Below, one piece after another: positions 50,863 to 61,540 of a DNA stretch of 64,000 nucleotides. The notes under the pieces were generated by a model. It was not told the origin of the DNA, searched no databases, and worked only from the letters and a program-made list of their open reading frames with translations. Source of the DNA: Serinus canaria. Its lineage: Eukaryota > Chordata > Aves > Passeriformes > Fringillidae. The stretch lies in NCBI RefSeq assembly GCF_022539315.1, contig NC_066343.1, positions 43,228,466 through 43,292,465 on the forward strand. Direction: 5' to 3'. The first letter of the stretch is position 1, and every line of letters begins with the position of its first letter. Position numbers and translations under genes: made by a program.

Positions 50863-53800
50863 CTAAGGAGAAGAAACACAGAAACAACATGCTTAAAAAT
50901 CTCAACACTTAAGAGTAACCCTTTTACTACTGTACCTATGACAAATTTTGTTTTTTTCTGTTCTCACTAATATTATGATGACAGTTCTTCAATATTTGGA
51001 CTGCCAAATTTGTTAGAAGACAGCTATTAGCTTCTGACAGTCTTCAGTTACTCTAGGTGCCTGCTGGTAGAAGTCTGAGAATCCCAAAAGAAAGCTACAG
51101 TCAAGCCCAGACCTTAAAGCACAACTATGATCAATTTGGAATCTAATTTTTATTTGTTAATAAAACACAAAAAATTAAGCAAAAGCTCTAACATATTTCC
51201 AGCTTTACTGGCAAGGAGATGTTTTGTCTGTTTACCTCAGGTAAGCAGTGTAAGTGGTAGCTTAAAACAACAGTGAAGATATAACTGTGTGTTTGCCCTT
51301 TATTTTGGAAATGTCACTGGTACAGCTATACCACTGTATATGCTCCTAATCCTCTTAATTTTAGTACCACACTTCCAAAGATTTTTATTCTCCATTTCCA
51401 AAAAACACTTTACTACAGGGCCATCAGGACAGATCCAGAAAAAGTTTAAAATTGAGAGCTTTCTAATATACTAATTCAGGAACATCTGACTGTAAACTCT
51501 ATAGAATAGCTAACGGGTATTATTATAAGTCATTAGTTTGATGGGATTTTCATATTTTATATGAAATTAACAAACATACCCCCTCTTCCCTCTCCCTGAA
51601 GTCTCTATAGCTTCAAGCCTACCAAAACCAAAATTGTTACTGGTCAAAATATTTAGGATTTAGCAGCACTAAATTGTAAGAAATCATATCCCCTCCAGAA
51701 TTTCCATAGTAAAAGTTCATACACTTTCAGTGGTCTAAATGAACCCACACATGCCACTTCACCATAATGATAGTTCTAAGAATATATGGTCTACTTTTTC
51801 ATGAATACTGGCTTTAAAATTAGTAAGTTTCAGATTCAAACATTCTGTATATTCGTTTTGAACACTCATTTTGGTTAGAAGGCCCATGCTTGAGTTATTT
51901 TAGAACAAAAATTTTCCCTGTCTATAGATCTCAATAGAGTAAGTTTTTCAAATACCAGACTTAATTTATTAAATTTGATAGTGAAATCTTTTCTTTTCTT
52001 TACATATTGCTCAAAGTGTATTTTGGTTTCTTTGTCATGAAGACTGCTGTGCTGACATCAACAAGCCTTACAGCCTGTTTGGTATCCTCATTGCTACCAG
52101 ATGAAATTTAGAAGAAGTAGCAAATAAAATCTTTTAATTAATCACTCCAAAGACATATTCAAGAATTTTCAAATAAGGTGTACTTCTGAAACCAATATAC
52201 ACTTCCAAATAAAAATCCTACTAAAGAAAATGTTAAATACTTCCCTCTGAAGAGGGAAATATAAATGCTGGAGAGATGTCATGAACATCAGTCTGCTCTG
52301 GCTCATCACAGACAAGTGTTCATGACTCTGCAAAAAAGGAGTAAAGAAGAAAATTACTGATGGAATGAGGAGAGCTCTAGCATGCAAGACTAAAGCCACA
52401 CTTATGCACTAGGAATCTCAATTATATCCTTCTCCTTGTTAGTATAGAGAGGAGATTGTTAGGAGTTTGCAAGGTTGTGTAAAATAATTTCAGAGCCAAA
52501 TGGTGATATTCTTCGTGTCCATATGTGGGAGAAAATCAAATATTCACATAATGATGTGATGGAAAGAAAGGAAATCCTGAGTAAAGATCTAGTGAAAAAC
52601 ACCTACTTTTGCAAGGTGGAACATGATAGCAATTGTCACTGAGGCAAACTTGAACAACTAAAATCAGGGTCTGGACAGAGGCCAGCCCTCACCATACCAT
52701 GGGATAACACATCATTATTGTGTAAGAAACAAATAATAAGACTTCCATGGTATGCGCTGATATTAAATAAACCATTCTTTAAGATAGTAATTATGTACAC
52801 TCATACTAATGGTTAATCTTGTATGTGCTGCTCCTACTTGGACAAAGAAAATAGCTCATATAGCTTAGTTTTTCTTTTCCCTTATTTTTACTTTCAGGTT
52901 CATTGTGTTATAATACCTGATTTTAAAAAGGAGGGTATGATTATGGAGTTCTGGCTGGCCTAAGGTTTCTGTATTTTCGTGGAAAACTTTCAATTGTTAT
53001 TTTGGCTTTCTAAATGCCTATTTTGTAAAGATCTGTATTTCAGAGTAATATTTTAGGAAAATATATTTTTGACCAAAAGACAGCTTTAAAGCAGTGGATA
53101 ATCCATCTCTGTTCTCCTGCCTGAGGATATGGACACTTCCAAAAAAAAAACCACTTCAAACATCTATCTTCTCTATACTATCCCCATTCCCATTTTCCCT
53201 CACGGAAGAACTAATCTCCACAACAAAGCATGCAATTTCTGCATGGAGACTGCCATTACCTGATGGTTTGGGTGTGGTGGCATGGGATATTCCTCCATTG
53301 TGCTGTGTATTGTCACCAGTGGAGAAATCCAGACTCATACGAGGTTTGGGCTGGTACTCTCGCCTGGGCTGAGACGATGCCTCTTTTATTCTGCCAAAAC
53401 ATCAAGGCTAAATGTCAAGACTTAATGTCTTGTTAGCAGATGAGATGCACCAAATATTTTTATTTCCAAGGCTGAAATTCTCATCCACCAGTTCTCCATA
53501 GAAAACAAGTTGAGTAATTTGGGGTAGGTTTTTTTTGTTTACAACAGTAGTTTAAATTACCAAAACTAGCCAAGGTGTCTCTGCCATGAAATTGTTAATT
53601 CTTCATTCCTTTTAGAAACCTACCAATTTGTCTATCTTCCTCTCACCTAACAAAATCAAAGAGCTCATAATAAAGAAAAACTTGTTACATGACTATCAAT
53701 GCTTAGAGAAGGGCTAGACAAACATCTCTGTTCCCGTTTTTAGCAAGAATTTTGCTTCTAATCCATGCAAGGATTATTTATTCAGTTGATTGATGCCAAC

Positions 53801-56800
53801 TCTTGTCATTTTGTAAGAAGACTCTGTGGGAATGTACTGACTTCATCTGCAGACTTGGTTAATTTGCAATTTGGAATACTTGATTCACAAAGGTACAAAA
53901 GTCCACTCTTCCCTACTCTCAAAATAACCATTTATTTATCATTAATTTCAACTATTTCTTCTAACTGAGAAATCTAGAGTTTCTAGAGAAGGATCTATTT
54001 ACAGATTCCAGGGTAAAATCCAAGGAAGGGATGAACAGAATCAGAGCAGCTTATACAGAACAACTACCACATGTATTTCTAATTCCACATATGAAAGAAC
54101 ACTTAATATGTACTTACAAGACAAGTTGATTTTTCTAGCCTTTCCTATATCTGCCCTAGACTTGCTGCTGGAAGCACATTTTGATTCATCTATTGTAAAG
54201 ACCTGCATCTAACTTACTGACTTTTGATCCCTCTAACAAGGTTTTCCTCACCATCCAAACTACCAGTATAAGTCAGCTCCTAGAGAGTGCTTTTCTTTCA
54301 CAATAAAAAACCAAATCCATAAGCAAAAATAAAAAAAAGAAGAAAAAATAAGTCTTTGTTTTGTTTCACTCATTAGCAAAATTCAAGACAGTAAATTTTT
54401 TAAAATACTTAAAGTAGTTCTGTTATACTTAATGCTTTCATGAAACACCATTTTTTTCACATTATGAACTATAAGGTGACAGTTCTACCGACTTGCTAAA
54501 AATTAACCAAAAGCTCAGCATGAGCCATGTGTCTTAAGAAAAGAAATACCTCCAAGGAGACCATTCCTACTTCCCAGCTGCTCTGTCATGATACTGTGTT
54601 GGGAAAACTTCATCCCATTTCACGTGGTGAAAAAGGGAGTTTAAAATAGTCTTTGCTCACCTTCCAGTTTTCATTAATTTTACTGAAAATTTCCCAATGT
54701 TTGCCAAGCTCCTAATATTTCCCAGTTCCTGGAATAATGGCATTTTAAGGATATTTATGCCTTCCACTAATGTGTAGAAAAGAAATGAAATTCTTTCACT
54801 TGTACTTCCTGAAAAAAGTCTTGAAGTCTAATCTAAACAGCCATGAAAAAATAGAAAACAAGTGCATTTTTAAATTTTTCATAGTTTTTAGATTCTATTT
54901 CATACTTTTTAAGCATTATTTTGTGAATATTGTGCAGGACAGTCAGGAATGTGTTATAAATTCCAAGACAGGACAGTCTTGGAAGTTATAAGACATTGTC
55001 CATGCCAGGAGCCAGCATAAATAGGTTCCATTCACTCTTTCAAAGGCTACCTAGAAATCGGGCGGTATGTGCTGAATACATCACTGACAGTGAACAGTAA
55101 CAAATCTGATCAGTAAAAAGTAAATAATTATTTACTTTCTGCTCTGTATAGTAAAAAAAAAACACCCCAAAAACCCAAAAAAACCCCCAACCAAACCCCA
55201 GGGGCTATGCATTACTTGCTACCTGCCTATCACCAGCAGAGAAAGACTAGTAGTTTGGACAGTAACAGCTCTGCATCCCTGACTCATCTCTGGCATGAAC
55301 ACATCACAGTGCTCAATTTCTGTCCAGCAGTGTGGATAAAGTATGATTTAGCCCGCAGCCTCTTTACAATTAGGGAGGCAAAAGATTTAGTTTGACCGAA
55401 TTACCGTAGCCTTCTAATGAGAGGTCCTTGCAAAGCTAAAATCGTTCACAGCTGAAACTTGGAAGTAAAACTACTGACCAGTTAGCACAAATTTAAAAAT
55501 GGCAAAAGATCATCTGAATTGGTACAGGAAGAGAAATCTATTGCAGAGATGTATGTTCACTTAATGGCATAATTTATGGACTACCAGATAAAACACCTGT
55601 CCCTGAGGAATTTTTAATGCTTCTGTAAAGAAAGAAAATTGCAGTTCTCTTTTGCAAGTGCTGAAAATTGTTCTGTTAGCTGTTTAGACAGTACTGCAAA
55701 CTGTACCCAGGAACAGCCACCACGACAGCCTACCCACCAAAACAAGTGCTGCTTCTAGACACAAAGATTTTAAGACTCAGAAGTGAATGAGGTTTTCAGG
55801 ATGCATGCTCTGAGAAAATTAATACTGACAAACCCAGCAGTATTAGCAACTTGATCTATACTAATGACATCAGAAAACAGCTGCCTTTGCACAGTGTGTG
55901 AACATTATCTCCCGTTGGGAATTATATCCAGCTTTTTCTAGGAGTCTGCCAGAACCGTATTAGTAGAGAAACCTTCCCTGAATGTTAAATTTCTTTGAAG
56001 AAGGATGTGTGTGTGAGAAGCTGATCAATTTGTTTTGATTTCTAAAGTAACTCTTTTAAAAAAAGATGTAGGAATTCTGATAGCATATGCAGTTATATAA
56101 ATGGAGATGGAAGAGATAGCTCAAGTCCTGTATCAAGTTTGATCTGATAATAGGAGGAATATTTAATAAAGTTGTTAATAATGAGGGTCTCACTACTGGC
56201 TCAGGAAGAATTTCAGGTAGACAAGAATGCAATAAGATACTCTTTTTTCAAAATCAATTTTTAACATCTTCTTTCAGAATGAGCACACTTTGCGTATAAA
56301 TGCACGAACAGTAAAGAATCCAAAATTGCAAGTATCACTGAATTCAGTATTTATAAATACTTACGTTCGGTTAAGTCAGATTTGATAGTTGTACTGAGCT
56401 GAGGTGCTTCCCTGAACTCATACTTAGTAGATGCATCACCGAAACATTTAAATCTCAGCTTGCAATCATCTAATGAAATGGTCCTTGATTTCATAAAAGA
56501 ACAAGTACCAAGCTGAGAAGCATAACAGCATCACATTCTAGTCATAGGTTTTCTACCTCTGTAAAACTAACAAACTATTCAAGAAACTTACAAAAAGTGC
56601 ATTACCTATCTTCCAGTTTAGAAGTAACTCGCTGTAGGATCTGTGTGGCCTGCTTGTGGTACTCCAGCTGGGCTTGCACAAGAGCAGAAAGCTGGCTCAC
56701 TTGTTCAATCTGAGGATTGACATTAAAACATCAGATCTTAGGAGAATACTAAAAGCTCAGGCAATAGAGAATAAAGACCACTGTCCACTGCAAATGTAGT

Positions 56801-59800
56801 TTAACTTATCTCTCTAAAACCTTGATTCATCTTTGCAGTTAGCAGTAAATATTTACTTATTAGTCTTTATTCATTACCACATCTGATTATGACCTGATCT
56901 GGAATGGTAACTGCAACTCATCTCTGCTGATCATCTCTTCATGGCTGATTTGTATGAACAGCAGCCCACAGACCTACCACATTCAGCAAACACTATGAAA
57001 GTAAAAACGAGACTGTAATGAGAGTATAATACACCTTCTCTCTCCCTGCCTTTGAAGGGCACAGAACCACAGGGACTGTGGCCATGCTTCTATTGTATTC
57101 TGACCTGTGAAGCAGACCAAAACAGAAAGTTACTACAGACTCTGGGATGCAGAATAATTGCTGTGAGGGCAGAGAGCCTTTCACTTCATGAGGGAGAAAA
57201 CACCCAGATCCCCACTTTGGGGGCAGTGCGATTGCTAGCGGTTTTCATAGTGCACAACGCCACAATGGTGTAATGTTTGCCAGCACTATTTGCACACATG
57301 GTATGGATGTTACTACAAAGATTAAAACTACAATACATTTCCTTCATTTCAGTGCAGCTATCTTTAATTCGTATGCAGATACCAGGTTCTATATGCAAAT
57401 ATTTTCAGGTTTGTTATAGCTCCTCTACAGCAATCTGGTAACAAAATGAGGGGTTAGAATAGATGTGTAATTAAAATAAATCAAATAATTCACATAAACA
57501 GGAACACTGAAAATAATTTCCTTTGACTACATATTCTATAAGACAGACCTCAGCTGACTTGTTATAGAGATGTTTTTTCTTGCTTAATTCAACAATTTCA
57601 ACACTAAGTATAAATAGATTATTAGATAAACCTAAAAAATGCTCAGTCTGAACCAATATATAAGCAAAACATATTTTGCAGAGTCAGATATGAGCAGTCA
57701 CAGTAACTTTGTATTTTCTATTCCCTGTTACATCCGATCACAGCAGAGACCATAGGGTTATGAGTTCATAATTTCTGATCTTTACAGTCCTCTCAGCAGC
57801 CCATACACTTGAGAAAAAGCCTTGGCCCAAACCCTATAACCACAAGCAAACATAAATAGTTATATTTACATAATACTAAGAAGAAAGATACTTCAGTTTT
57901 GCAAGTAATGCTTTGCATTTAGGAAGCACAACAATGCTGCAGAGGACTCACATCCTCTAGCTCAATTACCTATAAAATACCTAAAACAGTGTTCCAACAA
58001 GAACATGCTGTACATTATTACAGATTCTGAGCCTTTCGCTGTGTCCAACAAGGAGGAAAGTGCCTCCACTATCTTTCTAAGACTCTGGTCAAAGATTAAC
58101 AAGAGTTATCTCACATCCATCTCCAGAAGGTTAAACATGCTTGACTCAGCAATTTCTTTTGATTCATCAAATTTCTCTAGAGCTTGACGAAGTTCTTCAT
58201 CAGGGAGCTTGCCCTGTCTTTTCTTCTTGTAATCAAAATCCAGGCGTCGACCCTCCATTTTCTTCAGGTGATGCTAAACAACCAAAAAACACAAATACAA
58301 GTAGAAAATAAAAGACCTTCCCCAGCGTTCCTGAATCTAAGCAGGTAGTCCATGCACCCTTGGAAGCATATGTTGTTTGTTGCTCACTAACCCTTTCCTA
58401 CAGGAGAGAAATATGGAACAATGACATACGTGGGTTTAAGTATCATTTAAGAAGCAACAATCTAAATGACAGACCAAGACTAATAAGAGGCCAGACAGAA
58501 TGGATAACTTCAATTGCCATCTCTATAAAAGATACGCAGGTTTATTGCTTTTTAACTCTGATGAAGAATTACCTGAACACAATGTTTTTTTTCCCCAGAT
58601 GTTCAGGAGAAATACTTTTAAAAGCACAACTTACTATATTTTTGTCTGTGTAACAGCATTCAGGAACAGAACAACACAGGATTTATTTTTATCATTTCTA
58701 CCAGACCACTAAATTATCTTCATGTTATCTTATACTGAAGATTTCCTAGACTGTTACCTGCAGTAACGTTCATGTTCATCTGTTTAGCAGCTGCCACGTT
58801 CAACTGGCCAGAAGTAAATGCTACCAGCATGACCATGATGACTTGAAGTGTTTACTTTCTCTCAGAAGAATCAATTTGTCATGCACTACGATATTTATAA
58901 GCACCCATTTTCTAAATTATATCAAACAGTCCAAGATATCTTTCATCCACATACATTTAACAGTATGAGAGCCTTACTGAGCTAAGAAGAGCAGCTACTT
59001 GTGAAGATAAGCATTTGCCATACACTAGAAAATGGCATGTAAACATCAGCACATCTATTTTGTGAAATGAGCTTTCAAATGGCAAGATTAGAGTACTGTG
59101 TTCTTGCCTGCATAATACTGAAAATTTTACCATCAAAAAATGTTCAAACTTTTATCTTTCTCTTTCTATAGCATCATTAAGAGATACAGCATTGAAAGCA
59201 AAATTCAAGCCAAAGGGACAGAAGTCAGGTCATTTTCAAACCTGAATGTCCCGTTTTAAACTACGCAGCTAACAAAAATTCTAAACATATAGACAGTCCA
59301 CACACTTGGCATTATTAAAATCCTGCATTGAGGGCAATACCTGTATTTCTCTCAGATCTTTGTCATGGAGATTCTGAAGTGGGTCAATGAAGTTTTGCTT
59401 CACTTCCATGTCTAAAGAGTCCTTGACTTCAGAAAGCTCCTTCATAGCTTCTCCCACATCAACAAGTGCTGGTCCTGAATTAAAAGATGCAGTCAAAATA
59501 AGTTCATTTCAAATCACTGTAGTATGAAACTGAGTCATGGAAACTTCATGACAACTTCAGTTAGTATTTCATTTTAGGTCTCAAATTTAGGAAAGAAACA
59601 GAGGATGATGCACTATGTGAAAGAGATAGATTTTACACTCCTGCAGCCACCAGAGTTCATGCCTTGTAATACAGCTGAATCTGTGCTTCTATGATGTGTA
59701 GGACAGGCTCCTCCACATCCCCTGTTGTCCATTCATTCCCCACTTTGTTGAAATAAATACGCTAGAAGAGAATTGTATTTATTTGGTGTTATCATCACCA

Positions 59801-61540
59801 CACTGCATTAAAAAATAGTTTAATTCGAGTCAAGGTCTCCCCATTTCTATCAGTGAGACTGGTGACAGTACCAAATGTAAAAAAATCTTAAAAACTTCAC
59901 AGATTGTTTTAGTGAAAGTTTTTTTGATGAGACTATAGACTTCATAGTACTACTACACTTGAGAAATCTGCTACACACACTACTCAAGTATATGAAGATC
60001 TGCTACACACACTACTCAGGTGTATGAAGCTCATAAACTTCATTAACCCTAACTGCCTTTTGAAATTTCCTCCAAGATTAACTTGAGTGCCATGAAAACT
60101 ACCACTTTGTTTTACTTCTGCTCCACAAAAAAAAAAAAACCAAAAAACCAAAACAAGAAGCTCAAACATACTTCCTGTTTTGAGGTATAGGTTAGGGAGA
60201 AAAAAATAAAACCACTTTCAAAGAATATGAAGGATCTAAAAATCAAAATATGTGAGAAATCAGAAGCTTTGTCTCCCAAGCAGCAGATGCCAGCAATGCA
60301 CTGCAAAATGAGAGAGCCTTCCAGATTTGAACAAAGAATGACAAATAGCTGTAATAGCTGCTGTTAGTTAAGAATGTGAAAAAAACTGTCATATCTATGC
60401 TGCATGGTAGTGCTATTGTCACAGAATATAAAGCAAGTTGCAAGAACTAGATCATTTTCCTTTTAAAAATTTGTTTGAAATTTAATAAATGAGAGGCAGC
60501 CAATTAAAAAAGTCAGCAGTATTCAGCACAAGTCAAACTACATCTGTCAAGCTTACCAGTGAATTACATAAAACAAGTAAGAAAGTACTTTTTCCATTCC
60601 TCATGTCTTTATGTCAGGAAAACAATTTTATGATGGTTCAAATAGAGAAGAGGATTTCCACAGTCCCATTTGAGGGTCCTGTATGTTGTCATGTAAAAAT
60701 GGCCACAGAAAAGTCCATACAAACAAGACAGAAAGACAAAGCATGCTGTTGTAATGTCATAATGTTATGTTTTCATAATCAGAACTCTACTGCAGAATAT
60801 AGTTTTAAAAGTCAATTTAACATATGTAACCCAGACAACTATAAACTCATTTGGGCTTGGAGGGAGGAGCAGTTAAGACAGGAATGTTCATTAGTTTCTT
60901 ATAATGTGGAATTTGGTTGGGAAAAAAAAGGCCAAAGCCTATTAAAAATCTATTAGTTTTTATTCCTTGCTTGCAATGATGACAGTAACAGTTGGTTTAA
61001 GGATTCTGAGGACAAAAGCGCTTTGTTCTAGATATGGATAGATAATAATACAATTTCTGTACATGAACATATTTCAATCCAACATAGCCAAAGTGTCACA
61101 TTTTACAACAGAGAGCTAAAGCCTATGGGTCAAAATGAAAACAATTTGACTTCCATTTAAACAAAAAGTTTCTCTAGTTGAAATCTTCAAAAGTTACTCA
61201 AAACAGGCCTAGACAAACCTTCAAGGAAAAGTCAGATAAAGCAGAATTTTAACGCTTCTTGCAGAGAAGCAGAACTCTAATGCTTCTTACAGATGTTTTT
61301 CCTCTATAAGAGTGCAACCCTTCAACAATGAAAGCTGTATGAAATTTTCCTACCTTTTTCATTGCATTATAATGGAAAGGGAAGTAAACAAGTTACCAAA
61401 GTTGCATTCTTCACCAAGTTCTCGGCCAAATTTCAGCATCGCATCTGCCAGCAAGGCTTCTGCCTGCGGATAGCCTGGTCCTTTTTCCTGGCCTCGAATT
61501 TTTGACATAGTGTTGATCATGCTGAGTTTAGCTCTGGAAG
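50663..61540 (-). CDS. SH3GL2: Endophilin-A1 gene, exons 4-9 (partial; 5' exons outside window)
   Basis: Endophilin-A1 is a cytosolic, membrane-curving BAR/SH3 protein of synaptic vesicle endocytosis. Its SH3 domain binds proline-rich partners such as dynamin and synaptojanin (family knowledge). Six minus-strand exons (61397-61540, 59341-59474, 58115-58273, 56606-56709, 53260-53390, 50663-50862) join without a frame break. All have AG acceptors and GT donors. Together they give 289 complete codons plus one split codon, exactly residues 64-352 of the 352-residue human protein. The SH3 domain contains [19 protein letters not shown] and ends [10 protein letters not shown]. The motif [14 protein letters not shown] fits SH3GL2 better than SH3GL1 or SH3GL3. 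The reading frame is intact, so the gene looks functional. Exons 1-3, the start codon and the promoter must lie above 64000: I searched 61541-64000 for exon 3 and did not find it. Paralogue assignment rests on remembered family sequences. Confidence 0.95.
50863..53259 (-). other. SH3GL2 intron 8
   Basis: 2,397 bp between exons 8 and 9, with gtaatg donor and ttctccttag acceptor. AT-rich. I see no repeat family, RNA gene or additional exon in it. Confidence 0.85.
53260..53390 (-). CDS. SH3GL2: SH3GL2 exon 8 (linker, residues 244-286)
   Basis: 131 bp. The acceptor is ttttggcag and the donor gtaatg. The first base (A) completes Arg243 and the last base (G) starts Gly287. It encodes the flexible linker between BAR and SH3, beginning [20 protein letters not shown] and ending HATTPKPSG. 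This is the least conserved part of the protein here: I see several differences from human in the stretch from MSLDFSTGD to HATTPKP. That is expected for a disordered linker. The 43 complete codons match the human exon length. Confidence 0.94.
53391..56605 (-). other. SH3GL2 intron 7
   Basis: 3,215 bp between exons 7 and 8. It is plain AT-rich intron apart from an A/C-rich low-complexity stretch at about 55151-55204. No internal exon is recognised. Confidence 0.85.
56606..56709 (-). CDS. SH3GL2: SH3GL2 exon 7 (end of BAR domain, residues 209-242)
   Basis: 104 bp: acceptor tcctcag, donor gtaatg. It encodes [20 protein letters not shown], then [14 protein letters not shown], plus two bases (AG) of an Arg codon finished by exon 8. 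This is the last long BAR helix. Compared with human, the tail QILQQVTVRLEER is changed to [13 protein letters not shown], a modest cluster of substitutions where the BAR domain gives way to the linker. Confidence 0.95.
56710..58114 (-). other. SH3GL2 intron 6
   Basis: 1,405 bp between exons 6 and 7, with gtgaga donor. I recognise no repeat or gene. Confidence 0.85.
58115..58273 (-). CDS. SH3GL2: SH3GL2 exon 6 (BAR domain, residues 156-208)
   Basis: 159 bp, exactly 53 codons, phase 0 at both ends. The acceptor is gtttag and the donor gtgaga. The translation begins [20 protein letters not shown], runs through [19 protein letters not shown] and ends [10 protein letters not shown]. It is rich in basic and charged residues, as expected for a BAR helix whose concave face contacts membrane. 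Length and sequence match the equivalent human exon apart from a few conservative changes. Confidence 0.96.
58274..59340 (-). other. SH3GL2 intron 5
   Basis: 1,067 bp between exons 5 and 6. Nothing but ordinary intron sequence is seen. Confidence 0.85.
59341..59474 (-). CDS. SH3GL2: SH3GL2 exon 5 (BAR domain, residues 112-155)
   Basis: 134 bp with acceptor attcag and donor gtattg. The first two bases (GA) finish the Gly codon split with exon 4. The product begins [20 protein letters not shown] and ends [11 protein letters not shown], the central BAR-domain helices. The exon ends on a codon boundary, so it joins exon 6 in phase 0. Human has Gly-Glu where this has Val-Asp near the start (PALVDV). 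The remaining differences are conservative, which fits purifying selection on the BAR dimer. Confidence 0.95.
59475..61396 (-). other. SH3GL2 intron 4
   Basis: 1,922 bp between exons 4 and 5. It contains a two-copy 32-bp tandem duplication (59967-60030) and a short A-rich run near 60126-60150. A 155-codon open frame at 60489-60956 (plus strand) is antisense to the gene and resembles nothing I know. Confidence 0.85.
59967..60030. repeat. 32-bp tandem duplication, two copies
   Basis: 59967-59998 and 59999-60030 are the same 32-bp unit (starts TCTGCTACACACACTACTCA) with three differences. Intronic; no function suggested. Confidence 0.9.
61397..61540 (-). CDS. SH3GL2: SH3GL2 exon 4 (BAR domain, residues 64-110)
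   Basis: 144 bp. The acceptor is ...cttcttcag at 61541-61542 and the donor is gtaact just below 61397. The exon opens with two bases (CT) that complete an Ala codon from exon 3, then encodes [20 protein letters not shown], followed by [20 protein letters not shown] and ending ECNF plus one base of a split Gly codon. This is the first half of the BAR domain in the endophilin N-BAR family, including the helix 1 insert region. It differs from human at only a few positions (for example Ala-Asp-Ala where human has Ala-Glu-Ala). It is the most 5' coding exon seen here. Confidence 0.95.

Noticed and set aside
59655..59765. Coding-looking 35-codon stretch on the minus strand preceded by a good acceptor (TTCTCTTCTAG), between SH3GL2 exons 4 and 5
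   Set aside because: Its frame does not match the phase left by exon 4, it ends in a stop, and it resembles no endophilin exon. Probably chance or a relic.
60489..60956. 155-codon plus-strand open frame inside SH3GL2 intron 4
   Set aside because: Antisense, intronic, no domain and no promoter. Amino-acid make-up resembles translated noncoding DNA.
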